64,000 bases of DNA from Mangrovicoccus sp049603835 (lineage in GTDB: Bacteria > Pseudomonadota > Alphaproteobacteria > Rhodobacterales > Rhodobacteraceae): NCBI GenBank assembly GCA_049603835.1, contig JBMYSZ010000014.1, forward strand, positions 28,450 through 92,449, in the 5' to 3' direction. Shown here in pieces: positions 8,217 through 17,452 of this stretch; within the stretch, counting starts at the first letter, position 1; each line of letters starts with the position of its first letter. Made by a program: the position numbers and the translations under genes. The notes below the pieces were generated by a model. That model did not search any database and had not been told where the DNA came from. It saw only the letters and a program-made list of their open reading frames with translations.

Positions 8217-9641
8217 TTAGCTGCGTCGGCGCGCAGGGGCTGGGCGGACGCGTTTTTCGATATCTTCGAAGATCAGCCCAGCGATATTTTTGCCGCTGGC
8301 TTTTTCCACGCCTTCTAAGCCGGGAGAGGAATTGACCTCTAGCACTTTCGGCCCTTCTGAAGAGCGCAATAAATCCACCCCGGCCATACCAAGCCGGAAA
8401 GCGCGGGCGGCACGGGTTGCGGTTTCGCGCTCGGCCTTGGTGATCTTGGTGACCTTGGCGCTGCCGCCTTGGTGCAGGTTCGAGCGGAACTCGCCTTCGG
8501 CGGCGGTGCGTTTGATTGCGGCCACCACTTTGCCGCCGACCACCAGGCAGCGCACATCTTCGCCATTGGCTTCTTTGACGAAATCTTGGACCAGGAAATT
8601 CGCCTTCAGCCCGCGAAAGGCGGAGATCACCGATTCCGCCGCTTTCTTGGTTTCGGCTAGGACGACGCCCTTGCCTTGGGTCGATTCCAACAGCTTCACA
8701 ATCAGAGGCGCTGTGCCTACTAGGCCGATGAGATTGCCGGTATCTTTGGGCGATGCGGCAAAGGCCGTGGCGGGCATATTGATGCGGTGGCGAGCCAGCA
8801 CTTGATGGGCATGCAGCTTATCGCGGCTCGCGGTGATCCCGTCGGAAGGGTTCACGCAATAGGTGCCGACAGTCTCGAACTGGCGGATGACGGCAGTGCC
8901 ATAAGGCGTGATCGAGGCGCCAATCCGCGGGATCACCGCATCATAGCGGGGCAGACGCTTGCCATCATAATGCACTTCGGGGGCGCTGGCATTGATCGCC
9001 ATATAGCAGCGGGTTGTGTCGATAACTTCGACCGTATGGCCGCGCGCCTCGCCCTCGGCGACAATGCGCGAGGTGGAATAGCTTTTGGCTTCGCGGCTCA
9101 GCACCGCGATGCGCAGCGACCGGCGCGGGGTTTCCGCATGGAGTTGCGTGGCGGAATGATAGACATCATCGCTGAGCTCGGGTTGGCAAAAGCTTTCGCC
9201 GGGGCTGACCAATGTGTCTTCGGTCAGAGCTTGGCGTCCTAAAAGCATGCGATACGCCATGGAGCCACGATCGGTCAGGGTCACATCAATCGGCCATGTG
9301 CGTTCACCGATGCGAATTTTGGTGGAGATCACATAGCGCAGCTCGGTTTCGCCATTCGACGAAGTGACTTCGCGACGATCCACAATCGGGGCGGAGCAAG
9401 GGATAGAGATGTCATCGCGCCCCGGAATAGGATGAATGCCAAAGCGGACTTTTGGCCGTGTGGCAGTGCCAAAAGGTTCAATATCGAATGCATGCAGCGC
9501 AGAGGTGCGCGCGCCTGTATCGACCTTGACCTTCAGCGCAGGCAGACCGAGATCCGGCAAAGCGGCCCATTCTTCCCATCCAAGGCGGAAGGGCTCTTCT
9601 TGCGAAGTGAGATCGGGCGAGGAATGATCTTCGTCGGTCAT
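8217..9641 (-). CDS. rimK: fused RimB-like aspartic protease and RimK-type glutamate ligase, 474 aa
   Basis: Residues 20-165 form a retropepsin-like RimB/YbeY-neighbour domain (ATP-dependent zinc protease family) with the active site VDTGARTSA at residues 40-48. From about residue 175 an ATP-grasp ligase of the RimK type follows, with a preATP region (LRIAVLSREAKSYS), nucleotide motifs VKLLESTQGKGV and FVKEANGEDVRC, and the metal-binding end VLEVNSSPGLEGVEKA. RimK adds glutamates to the tail of ribosomal protein S6 and RimB trims them. Having both on one chain gives the writer and the presumed trimmer together. The gene is divergent from tgt and monocistronic. Confidence 0.9.
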   Translation of the reverse strand: MTDEDHSSPDLTSQEEPFRLGWEEWAALPDLGLPALKVKVDTGARTSALHAFDIEPFGTATRPKVRFGIHPIPGRDDISIPCSAPIVDRREVTSSNGETELRYVISTKIRIGERTWPIDVTLTDRGSMAYRMLLGRQALTEDTLVSPGESFCQPELSDDVYHSATQLHAETPRRSLRIAVLSREAKSYSTSRIVAEGEARGHTVEVIDTTRCYMAINASAPEVHYDGKRLPRYDAVIPRIGASITPYGTAVIRQFETVGTYCVNPSDGITASRDKLHAHQVLARHRINMPATAFAASPKDTGNLIGLVGTAPLIVKLLESTQGKGVVLAETKKAAESVISAFRGLKANFLVQDFVKEANGEDVRCLVVGGKVVAAIKRTAAEGEFRSNLHQGGSAKVTKITKAERETATRAARAFRLGMAGVDLLRSSEGPKVLEVNSSPGLEGVEKASGKNIAGLIFEDIEKRVRPAPARRRS

Positions 9642-9830
9642 GGCTGTTCGATGTCCTTTGGGAGCGCAGTGTCACTATAACTAAGGCAGGGCCTGGTTAA
9701 TCAAGACTGCTTATCTTTGCTATGAGCGGGAATGAGGGTTCCGTCAACGGTCAGAAAGAAAGCGGGCGCGGATGCTTTTCTTTTTGCGGAAAATAGCTCA
9801 GACACGGGCGCTCTAACCAAGAGGTGCGCG

Positions 9831-10958
9831 ATGGATCGGTTTCAGTTCACTTTGCAAGCGACAGATGGCAAGGCCCGTAGCGGCGTGATCGAAACCCCGC
9901 GCGGCGAAATTCGTACGCCTGCCTTTATGCCGGTGGGGACGGCGGCGACGGTGAAGGCGATGATGCCGGAAAGCGTGCGCGAAACCGGTGCCGATATCCT
10001 CTTGGGCAATACTTATCACCTGATGTTGCGCCCCACAGCAGAGCGGGTGGCGCGGCTGGGTGGGCTGCATAAATTCATGAATTGGGACCGCCCGATCCTG
10101 ACCGATAGTGGCGGCTTTCAGGTGATGAGCCTAGCGGATCTGCGCAAGCTGACGGAAGAAGGCGTAAGTTTCCGCAGCCATATTGACGGCTCGCGCCATA
10201 TGCTGACGCCCGAACGGAGCATGGAGATCCAAAAGCTCTTGGGCTCTGATATTGTCATGTGCTTTGACGAATGCCCGGCCTTGCCCGCAGATTTCGACCG
10301 GATCGCCGAAAGCATGCGGCTGTCCATGCGATGGGCGCAGCGTTCGCGCGATGCATTTGGTGACCGTCCGGGGCATGCGCTTTTCGGCATTCAGCAAGGC
10401 GGCGATATCGAAGAGCTGCGCGGCGAAAGCGCCGAGGCTCTGCGCGCTATCGAATTCGACGGCTATGCGGTGGGCGGCCTGGCTGTGGGCGAGGGGCAAG
10501 AGATCATGTTCCAAGTGCTCGATTACGCACCGGGCATGCTGCCAGTGAATAAGCCGCGCTATTTGATGGGGGTGGGCAAGCCCGATGATATTGTCGGCGC
10601 GGTGAAGCGCGGGATCGATATGTTTGACTGCGTCCTGCCTTCACGCTCGGGGCGCACGGGGCAGGTCTTTACCCCTCGTGGGGCGGTAAATATCAAAAAT
10701 GCCCGCCACCAAGACGATACCCGCCCACTGGACGAAAATTGCAGCTGCCCCGCCTGTCGCAATTATAGCCGGGCCTATCTGCATCATGTGTTCAAAAGCC
10801 AAGAGATCATCAGCTCCATGCTGCTGACCTGGCATAATCTACATTATTACCAACAGCTCATGGGCGAAATTCGCGCGGCGATTGCCGAGGGACGCTTTGC
10901 CGAGTTTGAGGCCAATTTCTATGCCGAGCGTGCCAAAGGGGATATCGAGCCGCTTTAG
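9831..10958 (+). CDS. tgt: queuine tRNA-ribosyltransferase
   Basis: Exchanges guanine for preQ1 at the wobble position of tRNAs with GUN anticodons. The catalytic region is DSGGFQVMSL near residue 90, the second Asp lies in FDCVLPSRSGR, and the zinc ligands are CSCPACRNYSRAYLHH near the end. The start at 9831 follows GAGG and gives the family N-terminus MDRFQFTLQATDG. A longer frame from 9732 is unlikely. Length of 375 aa is normal. Confidence 0.96.
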   Translation: MDRFQFTLQATDGKARSGVIETPRGEIRTPAFMPVGTAATVKAMMPESVRETGADILLGNTYHLMLRPTAERVARLGGLHKFMNWDRPILTDSGGFQVMSLADLRKLTEEGVSFRSHIDGSRHMLTPERSMEIQKLLGSDIVMCFDECPALPADFDRIAESMRLSMRWAQRSRDAFGDRPGHALFGIQQGGDIEELRGESAEALRAIEFDGYAVGGLAVGEGQEIMFQVLDYAPGMLPVNKPRYLMGVGKPDDIVGAVKRGIDMFDCVLPSRSGRTGQVFTPRGAVNIKNARHQDDTRPLDENCSCPACRNYSRAYLHHVFKSQEIISSMLLTWHNLHYYQQLMGEIRAAIAEGRFAEFEANFYAERAKGDIEPL

Positions 10959-11293
10959 CCGTGTTCTGAAGCCTCGGAATAATAAACAAAATTCTAGGTA
11001 AGCGTCGTGTCTCCGTTGAAACAGGCATGCTTGTTAGTTTCATGGGTCTTGGCCGAAATGGCTCAAAACCTCCGTATTTGCCCCTGGACCTCAGCCATTT
11101 GCTGCCTAAATGAGCATTTAGTCCAAAATTCGACGTCCTGACTTGCTCAATGCCCTGCGCTGGCGCATGCTGGTGCCAACCAATCCGGATGACTTGAAAG
11201 CGCGATCCCTGCGCGCTTATGTATATGGTCTTAACCGGAGAGGGCGAGATTGCCGCTAAAGGGATCGTCGCCCGCTGCCACAAAGGAAAAAAT
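10959..11293. other. 335-base gap between tgt and lon
   Basis: No credible gene. It holds the lon control region (see promoter entry). A small TGAAAC/GTTTCA hairpin near 11,020 has no T run and is not called a terminator. Confidence 0.5.
11193..11222 (+). promoter_or_regulatory. candidate RpoH (heat-shock) promoter of lon
   Basis: CTTGAA at 11193-11198 and CTTATGT at 11216-11222 resemble the alphaproteobacterial sigma-32 pattern (CTTG, then CYTATNT). The spacing of 19 bases after CTTG is one or two longer than usual. It lies about 70 bases before the lon start, and lon is a classical heat-shock gene. Confidence 0.42.
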
Positions 11294-13702
11294 ATGGAAG
11301 AGCAACTCAGCCCGTCCTATCCCGTCCTGCCTTTGCGCGATATCGTGGTTTTCCCACATATGATCGTGCCACTTTTCGTCGGACGCGAAAAATCCGTCAA
11401 AGCGCTGGAAGAGGTGATGCGCGATGATAAGCAGATCCTGCTATCGTCGCAGATCGATGCCGCAGTGGATGAACCCACCCCCGAAGGCATCTATGATATG
11501 GGCGTGCTGGCCAATGTGCTGCAATTGCTGAAACTGCCCGATGGCACTGTCAAAGTGCTGGTCGAAGGCCGTCAGCGGGTGCAAATCATCGACTATCTGG
11601 AAAATGACGACTTCTTTGAGGCCCGCGCTGTAGCCCTAGAAGAAGAGCTGGGCGACGAGGCCACGGTTGAGGCGCTGATGCGCTCGGTCGCGGGCGAATT
11701 CGAAAAATACGCCAAGGTCAAAAAGAACATCCCCGAAGAGGCGCTGTCCTCGGTGGCGGAAACCCAGGATGCGGCCAAGCTGGCTGATCTGGTTGCCGGC
11801 CATATGGGCATTGAAGTTGCGCAAAAGCAGGATCTGCTAGAGACCCTGAGCGTCGCCGAGCGCCTGGAAAAGATCTATGGTCTGATGCAGGGTGAGATCA
11901 GCGTTTTGCAGGTCGAAAAGCAGATCAAAACTCGCGTGAAATCTCAGATGGAGCGCACCCAGCGGGAATATTACCTGAATGAGCAAATGAAGGCCATTCA
12001 GAAAGAGCTGGGCGATGGTGATGATGGCGGCAACGAAATTGCCGAACTCGAAGAGCGCATCGAAGCCACTAAGCTAAGCAAAGAAGCCCGTGAAAAGGCG
12101 GATGCTGAGGTTAAAAAGCTCAAGAATATGAGCCCGATGAGCGCCGAAGCAACTGTTGTGCGCAATTACCTGGATTGGATGCTGTCCATTCCGTGGGGCG
12201 TGAAATCTCGGGTCAAGAAAGATCTGGGCCGGGCGCAAGACGTGCTGGATAATGACCATTACGGCCTGGAAAAGGTCAAAGAGCGGATCGTTGAATATCT
12301 GGCGGTGCAGCAGCGCTCGAAAAAGCTGAAAGGCCCGATCTTGTGCCTTGTTGGTCCTCCGGGCGTTGGTAAGACCTCGCTTGGTAAATCCGTGGCGAAA
12401 GCGACGGGGCGCGAATTTATCCGCATCTCGCTGGGCGGTGTGCGTGACGAATCCGAGATCCGTGGCCATCGCCGGACCTATATCGGTTCGATGCCCGGTA
12501 AGATCATTCAGGCGCTGAAAAAGGCGAAGACCACCAATCCGCTGATCCTGCTCGATGAGATCGACAAGATGGGCCAGGATTTCCGTGGTGACCCGGCCTC
12601 GGCGATGCTGGAAGTACTGGACCCAGAGCAGAATTCGACCTTTGTCGATCACTATCTAGAGGTGGAATATGACCTCTCGGATGTGATGTTCCTGACCACG
12701 GCCAATAGCTACAACATGCCCGGCCCTCTGCTGGACCGGATGGAGATCATCTCTGTCGCCGGCTACACCGAGGATGAAAAGCGCGAAATCGCTAAGCGCC
12801 ATCTGACGCCGAAGCAGGTGAAAAACCACGGGCTGAAAGCCAAGGAATTCGAGCTGGCCGATGAAGCGCTGACCGAAATGATCCGCACCTATACGCGCGA
12901 GGCGGGGGTTCGGAATCTGGAACGCGAAATCGCCAAACTGGCGCGGAAGGCTGTGACCAAGATCGTCAAGAAAGAGGCCGAGGCGGTGGAAATCACCCCG
13001 GACTCTTTGGAAGATTATCTGGGCGTCAAGAAATTCCGCTATGGTCTGGCTGAGGCCGAAGACCAAGTTGGTGTTGTCACCGGTCTGGCCTGGACCCAGG
13101 TGGGCGGCGATCTGTTGTCGATCGAGGCGGTTAAGCTGCCGGGCAAGGGTCGGATGAAGACCACTGGTAAGCTGGGCGATGTGATGAAAGAGTCCATCGA
13201 AGCGGCGTCAAGCTTTGTGCGCTCAATCTCGCCCGAGATAGGGGTCAAGCCGCCGAGCTTTGAGAAAGTGGATATCCACGTCCATGTGCCCGAAGGTGCC
13301 ACACCAAAAGACGGTCCCTCGGCTGGGGTGGCAATGGTGACGTCGATTGTGTCGGTGCTCACTGCTATTCCCGTGCGCAAAGACATTGCGATGACCGGCG
13401 AGGTGACCTTGCGTGGCAATGTGCTGGCCATTGGCGGGTTGAAAGAAAAACTGCTGGCGGCTCTGCGCGGTGGGGTCAAAACCGTACTGATCCCGGAAGA
13501 GAATGCTAAGGATCTGCCGGAGATCCCGGATAATGTGAAAGACGGGCTGGAAATCATCCCGGTTAGCCATGTGTCCGAGGTTCTGAAAAATGCTCTGATC
13601 AGCGCGCCTGAGCCCATCGAATGGGATGAGGCCGCCGAAGAAGCCGCAGCCCTGGCAGCGCGAGAGCAAGGCGCAGGCGCAACCGGAACCACCGCGCATT
13701 AA
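11294..13702 (+). CDS. lon: ATP-dependent protease Lon, 802 aa
   Basis: Degrades misfolded and regulatory proteins in the cytoplasm. The N-terminal substrate domain begins YPVLPLRDIVVFPHM. The AAA module has Walker A GPPGVGKTS from residue 354 and Walker B PLILLDEIDKM. The protease domain has the Ser/Lys dyad at about S676 (KDGPSAGVA) and K719 (GGLKEKLL). The tail is acidic and Ala-rich. The start at 11294 follows AAAGGA; an upstream in-frame ATG at 11219 lies inside the presumed promoter and is rejected. A terminator follows. Confidence 0.97.
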   Translation: MEEQLSPSYPVLPLRDIVVFPHMIVPLFVGREKSVKALEEVMRDDKQILLSSQIDAAVDEPTPEGIYDMGVLANVLQLLKLPDGTVKVLVEGRQRVQIIDYLENDDFFEARAVALEEELGDEATVEALMRSVAGEFEKYAKVKKNIPEEALSSVAETQDAAKLADLVAGHMGIEVAQKQDLLETLSVAERLEKIYGLMQGEISVLQVEKQIKTRVKSQMERTQREYYLNEQMKAIQKELGDGDDGGNEIAELEERIEATKLSKEAREKADAEVKKLKNMSPMSAEATVVRNYLDWMLSIPWGVKSRVKKDLGRAQDVLDNDHYGLEKVKERIVEYLAVQQRSKKLKGPILCLVGPPGVGKTSLGKSVAKATGREFIRISLGGVRDESEIRGHRRTYIGSMPGKIIQALKKAKTTNPLILLDEIDKMGQDFRGDPASAMLEVLDPEQNSTFVDHYLEVEYDLSDVMFLTTANSYNMPGPLLDRMEIISVAGYTEDEKREIAKRHLTPKQVKNHGLKAKEFELADEALTEMIRTYTREAGVRNLEREIAKLARKAVTKIVKKEAEAVEITPDSLEDYLGVKKFRYGLAEAEDQVGVVTGLAWTQVGGDLLSIEAVKLPGKGRMKTTGKLGDVMKESIEAASSFVRSISPEIGVKPPSFEKVDIHVHVPEGATPKDGPSAGVAMVTSIVSVLTAIPVRKDIAMTGEVTLRGNVLAIGGLKEKLLAALRGGVKTVLIPEENAKDLPEIPDNVKDGLEIIPVSHVSEVLKNALISAPEPIEWDEAAEEAAALAAREQGAGATGTTAH

Positions 13703-13725
13703 AGCCCGCCCACCGATGATTTAGA

Positions 13726-13753
13726 AAAGCCGGCCCTATTGGGTCGGCTTTTT
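13726..13753 (+). terminator. lon terminator
   Basis: AAAGCCGGCCC and GGGTCGGCTTT form an 11-bp stem with one mismatch/wobble and a TATT loop, followed by T residues, 25 bases after the lon stop. Confidence 0.88.
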
Positions 13754-13831
13754 CGCTTTGGGGGGTGGTGTTCACAGGGTCGTGATTTTTTGCGCGTCGA
13801 GAATGCTAGCCTTAGGGGCAATCTTGCTTTA

Positions 13832-13849
13832 TTTGAGTAATCACTCAAA
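13832..13849. promoter_or_regulatory. TetR-type palindromic operator before the metallo-hydrolase gene
   Basis: TTTGAGT-AATC-ACTCAAA is a perfect 7-bp inverted repeat with a 4-base centre, the form used by many TetR/AcrR repressors. It abuts the ribosome binding site (GGAGG) of the gene at 13863. No TetR gene lies nearby. Confidence 0.6.
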
Positions 13850-13862
13850 AATGGAGGGCCGC

Positions 13863-14825
13863 ATGAAACGCCGCCAATTTCTTTCGCTTGCTCCTGCTGT
13901 GACATTGGGCACGCTGGGTGTCTCTTTCTTGCCTGCTTCGACTGCTCGCGCTGAGGGCAAGGGGACGCAATTCACCGCTGTTCAGCGATTTTCTCTCGGA
14001 GACTGGACCGTCACGGCTTTGGGTGATGGCTATCTTCCTCTCGGGGAGGGCGTCTTGCAGGGCATCACCACCGAAGCCGCCAAAGAATTGGCAGCCGCCG
14101 CCTATTTCGACACGGATAATATGGTCGTGGGTGTGAATGCTTATGTGGTTGAGACCGGCTCTGACCTGATCTTAATCGATGTGGGCACTGGCACGGCTTT
14201 TGGCCCGACCTTGGGGCTCTTGGCCAATAACCTGAAGGCCGCCGGTTATGCGCCGGAGGATGCGACGACAATCCTAGCGACCCATTTGCACCCGGACCAT
14301 ATTGGCGGCTGCTTGATCGATGGGGCGAACCCGTTTGTGAATGCCAAAATGGTCGCGACTCAGGCCGATTTTGATTTCTTCACCTCCGACGAAATCCGCG
14401 CCCAAGCACCCGAAGCCTTTCGCGGCTTTTTCGATCTGGCCAAAGCTGTCACCGGATTTTTTGCCGATAAGCTGACCTTGATCGGCGCAGCTGAGGTGAG
14501 CGTGGCGCCGGGTATCACGGCTATTCCGCTACCCGGCCATACGCTAGGCCATGTGGGCTATATGCTGGAAAGCGGCGGTGAGAGCCTGCTGATTTGGGGC
14601 GATGTGCTGCATGTGCCGGGGGTCCAATTCGCCCGCCCGGATGTGACGGTTGCCTTTGATATAGACCAAGAGACCGCCCGCAAAACCCGTATGGCGATTT
14701 TGGATCAGGTGGCCACGGATCGCCAATTGGTGGCCGGGATGCATATGAGTTTCCCAGGCTTTGGCTATGTGGAAAAGGCGGCCGAAGGCTATCGTTTTGT
14801 GCCAGCGCCTTGGCGGTTTAGCTAA
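13863..14825 (+). CDS. Tat-exported MBL-fold metallo-hydrolase, 320 aa
   Basis: The N-terminus MKRRQFLSLAPAVTLGTLG is a twin-arginine (Tat) signal, with cleavage probably after the ALA-like ARA, so the enzyme should fold in the cytoplasm and work in the periplasm. The metallo-beta-lactamase signature THLHPDHIGG is near residue 140, with later metal ligands in PLPGHTLGHVGY and IWGDVLH. The family includes quorum-quenching lactonases and glyoxalase-type enzymes; the substrate is not readable. GGAGG at 13852 supports the start. The palindrome just upstream suggests repression by a TetR-type regulator encoded elsewhere. Confidence 0.9.
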   Translation: MKRRQFLSLAPAVTLGTLGVSFLPASTARAEGKGTQFTAVQRFSLGDWTVTALGDGYLPLGEGVLQGITTEAAKELAAAAYFDTDNMVVGVNAYVVETGSDLILIDVGTGTAFGPTLGLLANNLKAAGYAPEDATTILATHLHPDHIGGCLIDGANPFVNAKMVATQADFDFFTSDEIRAQAPEAFRGFFDLAKAVTGFFADKLTLIGAAEVSVAPGITAIPLPGHTLGHVGYMLESGGESLLIWGDVLHVPGVQFARPDVTVAFDIDQETARKTRMAILDQVATDRQLVAGMHMSFPGFGYVEKAAEGYRFVPAPWRFS

Positions 14826-14970
14826 AATCTGCGCGGTCTTGGTCAGGGAATGCTGGGGCCGCGAAGCATGTGACGTGGAGCGCCAAGCAGTTCTGCTTTT
14901 TCCGCGACAGCGGGCTAGCGGGGCACTGCATCCAAAAACATGAATGCAATCGAGCTAGAGTGAGCAGAAA

Positions 14971-15270
14971 ATGTCCTTGATCCCCGCGAGCCAAAACCTC
15001 TTTATTGTTGATATCCACTACATCGTACCGCTCGATGAAATCGAAGCTGAGCTTGAGCCTCATGTGGAATTTCTCAATAAAAATTACGCGTCTGGCTGCT
15101 TCATCGCATCTGGTCCCAAAGTCCCCCGTACTGGTGGAGTGATCATTGCTACTGCAGAAAGCCCGGAGTCCCTGATGCAAATTCTGGCGTCGGACCCGTT
15201 CCATGCAAAGAAACTCGCTAAATACACTGTTACTGAATTTCGACCCGCGATGAAGGCCTCTCAGTTATAA
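14971..15270 (+). CDS. YciI-like domain protein, 99 aa
   Basis: A small ferredoxin-like fold protein of the YciI group. Conserved features are an N-terminal IVDIHYIVPL strand, the central SGPKVPRTGG loop and a DPFHAKKLAKY motif near residue 70, which contains the usual Asp-Pro-Phe. Family members bind small aldehydes or ketones, or act as isomerase-like accessory domains, with few proven functions. It lies alone, roughly 150 bases after the metallo-hydrolase and before rplO. Confidence 0.8.
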   Translation: MSLIPASQNLFIVDIHYIVPLDEIEAELEPHVEFLNKNYASGCFIASGPKVPRTGGVIIATAESPESLMQILASDPFHAKKLAKYTVTEFRPAMKASQL

Positions 15271-15456
15271 TTTGGGCGAAGCGGAGGGGTCTTGATAGGC
15301 AGGAGCCGCGCAGCAAAATCGCTTTCCCCCTTGCTCTTGCGCCTCATCCTCGGTAAAGCCCGCCAGTGGCTCAGGCGAGCTGCAGTATAAAAACCAAGAA
15401 ATGCCGTGTTGGCCCCATCACGCTTCGGGGGGTCGTTCCGGCTTAGGAGAAGCGCT

Positions 15457-15996
15457 ATGAAACTGCACGAGTTGCGGGACAATCCGGGAGCAGCCCGGAA
15501 AAAGAAACGTGTTGGCCGTGGACCTGGCTCTGGCAAGGGTAAAACCGCCGGCCGTGGTATCAAAGGTCAGAAATCCCGTTCGGGTGTTGCGATCAAAGGT
15601 TACGAGGGTGGCCAGATGCCGCTCTATCAGCGTCTTCCGAAGCGCGGCTTTAACAAGCCGAACCGGAAAAAATTCGCTGTCGTCAATCTGGGCCTGATCC
15701 AGAAATTCATCGAAGAGGGCAAGCTCGACGCAAGCCAGCCGATCACCGAAGATGTTTTGGTGGCCTCTGGTCTGGTGCGCCGCAAGCTCGATGGTGTTCG
15801 TATCCTTGGCAAATTGGCCGGCACTGTGAATGACGAAGGCGAGCTGCTGCTCACCGATTTCGCTCAGAAACTGGACATCACCGTCACTGGCGCGTCCAAA
15901 GGCGCAATCGAACTGGTTGAGAAAGCGGGCGGCAGCCTGAAAACAACCGGCGTTGCGGCAGAAACCGAAGCGGCAGAAGCGCCCGCAGAGGCCTAA
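15457..15996 (+). CDS. rplO: 50S ribosomal protein L15
   Basis: L15 begins MKLHELRDNPGAARKKKRVGRG and has the glycine-rich RNA-binding loop followed by MPLYQRLPKRGFN. The start has AGGAG upstream. At 179 aa it is longer than the usual 145-155 because of an Ala/Glu tail after about residue 160 (AETEAAEAPAEA). It is the first gene of a ribosomal block but lacks the usual rpmD/rpsE neighbours upstream; a YciI-like gene is there instead. It is probably cotranscribed with secY. Confidence 0.97.
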   Translation: MKLHELRDNPGAARKKKRVGRGPGSGKGKTAGRGIKGQKSRSGVAIKGYEGGQMPLYQRLPKRGFNKPNRKKFAVVNLGLIQKFIEEGKLDASQPITEDVLVASGLVRRKLDGVRILGKLAGTVNDEGELLLTDFAQKLDITVTGASKGAIELVEKAGGSLKTTGVAAETEAAEAPAEA

Positions 15997-16096
15997 CCAC
16001 TTGTGGGCCGCGCTCTTGCGGCTTAAATCTCCACAAGGCTTTTGCGCCGCCGACCGCTTCCCCGGTTTGGCGGCGCCTTACTAACAGAGAGACGGC

Positions 16097-17452
16097 ATGG
16101 CTTCAGCAGCGGAACAGATGGCCCAAAACCTCAGCTGGGGGGCCTTCGGCAAGGCCACCGAGCTGCGCCAGCGGATCCTTTTCACCATTGGTCTTTTGAT
16201 CGTCTACCGTGTCGGGACTTATATCCCGGTGCCTGGTATCGACGGCAATGAGCTTCGCGCCTTTATGGAGCAAGCGACCGCAGGGATCGGCGGTATCCTC
16301 AATATGTTTACCGGCGGTGCGATTTCCCGGATGGGGATCTTCGCGCTTGGGATCATGCCGTATATTTCGGCCTCGATCATCATTCAGCTTCTGGGCGCCA
16401 TGTGGGAGCCTCTGATCCAGCTGAAGAAAGAGGGCGAGCAGGGGCGCAAAAAGCTCAACCAATATACCCGCTACGGCACTGTGGCTCTGGCGCTGTTCCA
16501 GTCTTATGGTCTGGCGGTCAGCCTGGAAAGCGGCGGTTTGGCCCATGATCCGGGTTGGTTCTTCCGCATTGCCTGCATGATCACTTTGGTGGGCGGTACA
16601 ATGTTCCTGATGTGGCTGGGTGAGCAGATCACCGCGCGCGGCATCGGCAATGGTATCTCGCTGATCATCTTTGTGGGCATCATCGCAGAATTCCCAGCAG
16701 CGCTTGGCAATTTCTTTGTCCAAGGTCGCGCGGGCGTCATCAGCGTGCCGGTTCTGATCGGTGTGATCTTGATGCTGATCGGCACGATTGCCTTTGTGGT
16801 CTTCATGGAACGTGCCTTGCGCAAGATCCATATCCAGTATCCGCGTCGCCAGGTGGGGATGAAAGTCTATGACGGCGGCTCTAGCCATTTGCCGGTCAAG
16901 GTGAACCCGGCGGGTGTGATCCCGGCGATCTTTGCCTCATCGCTACTGCTTTTGCCGACCACATTAGCGACCTTCTCGGGCAGCCAAACCGGCCCGATCA
17001 TGTCGACGATCCTTGCGTATTTTGGCCCTGGCCAGCCGCTCTACCTGCTGTTCTTTACGGCAATGATCGTCTTTTTCACCTATTTCTACACCCAGAACGT
17101 CGCCTTCAAGACGGAAGAGGTAGCTGAAAATTTGAAGAATCAGGGTGGATTCGTCCCAGGGATTCGCCCAGGCAAACGCACTGAAGAGTATTTGAACTAT
17201 GTCGTGGTGCGACTGCTTGTCCTTGGTTCCTCTTATCTGGCGCTGGTTTGCTTGCTTCCTGAGGTCATGCGGTCGCAGTTGGCAATTCCATTCTATTTCG
17301 GCGGTACGTCTGTCCTTATTGTCGTGTCTGTCACAATGGACACAATCCAACAGGTCCAGTCGCATTTACTTGCGCATCAATATGAGGGCCTGATCGAAAA
17401 GTCACAACTCCGGGGCAAAAAACGGGGTAAAAAGGGGACAGCACGGCGATGA
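16097..17452 (+). CDS. secY: preprotein translocase subunit SecY
   Basis: The channel subunit of the Sec translocon in the inner membrane. Ten predicted membrane helices, the N-terminal ELRQRILFTIGLL, the plug region after GIDGNEL, and the cytosolic loop GIRPGKRTEEYLNYVV are all typical. Length of 451 aa is normal. The stop overlaps the adk start by four bases (ATGA). It follows rplO by 100 bases. Confidence 0.97.
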   Translation: MASAAEQMAQNLSWGAFGKATELRQRILFTIGLLIVYRVGTYIPVPGIDGNELRAFMEQATAGIGGILNMFTGGAISRMGIFALGIMPYISASIIIQLLGAMWEPLIQLKKEGEQGRKKLNQYTRYGTVALALFQSYGLAVSLESGGLAHDPGWFFRIACMITLVGGTMFLMWLGEQITARGIGNGISLIIFVGIIAEFPAALGNFFVQGRAGVISVPVLIGVILMLIGTIAFVVFMERALRKIHIQYPRRQVGMKVYDGGSSHLPVKVNPAGVIPAIFASSLLLLPTTLATFSGSQTGPIMSTILAYFGPGQPLYLLFFTAMIVFFTYFYTQNVAFKTEEVAENLKNQGGFVPGIRPGKRTEEYLNYVVVRLLVLGSSYLALVCLLPEVMRSQLAIPFYFGGTSVLIVVSVTMDTIQQVQSHLLAHQYEGLIEKSQLRGKKRGKKGTARR

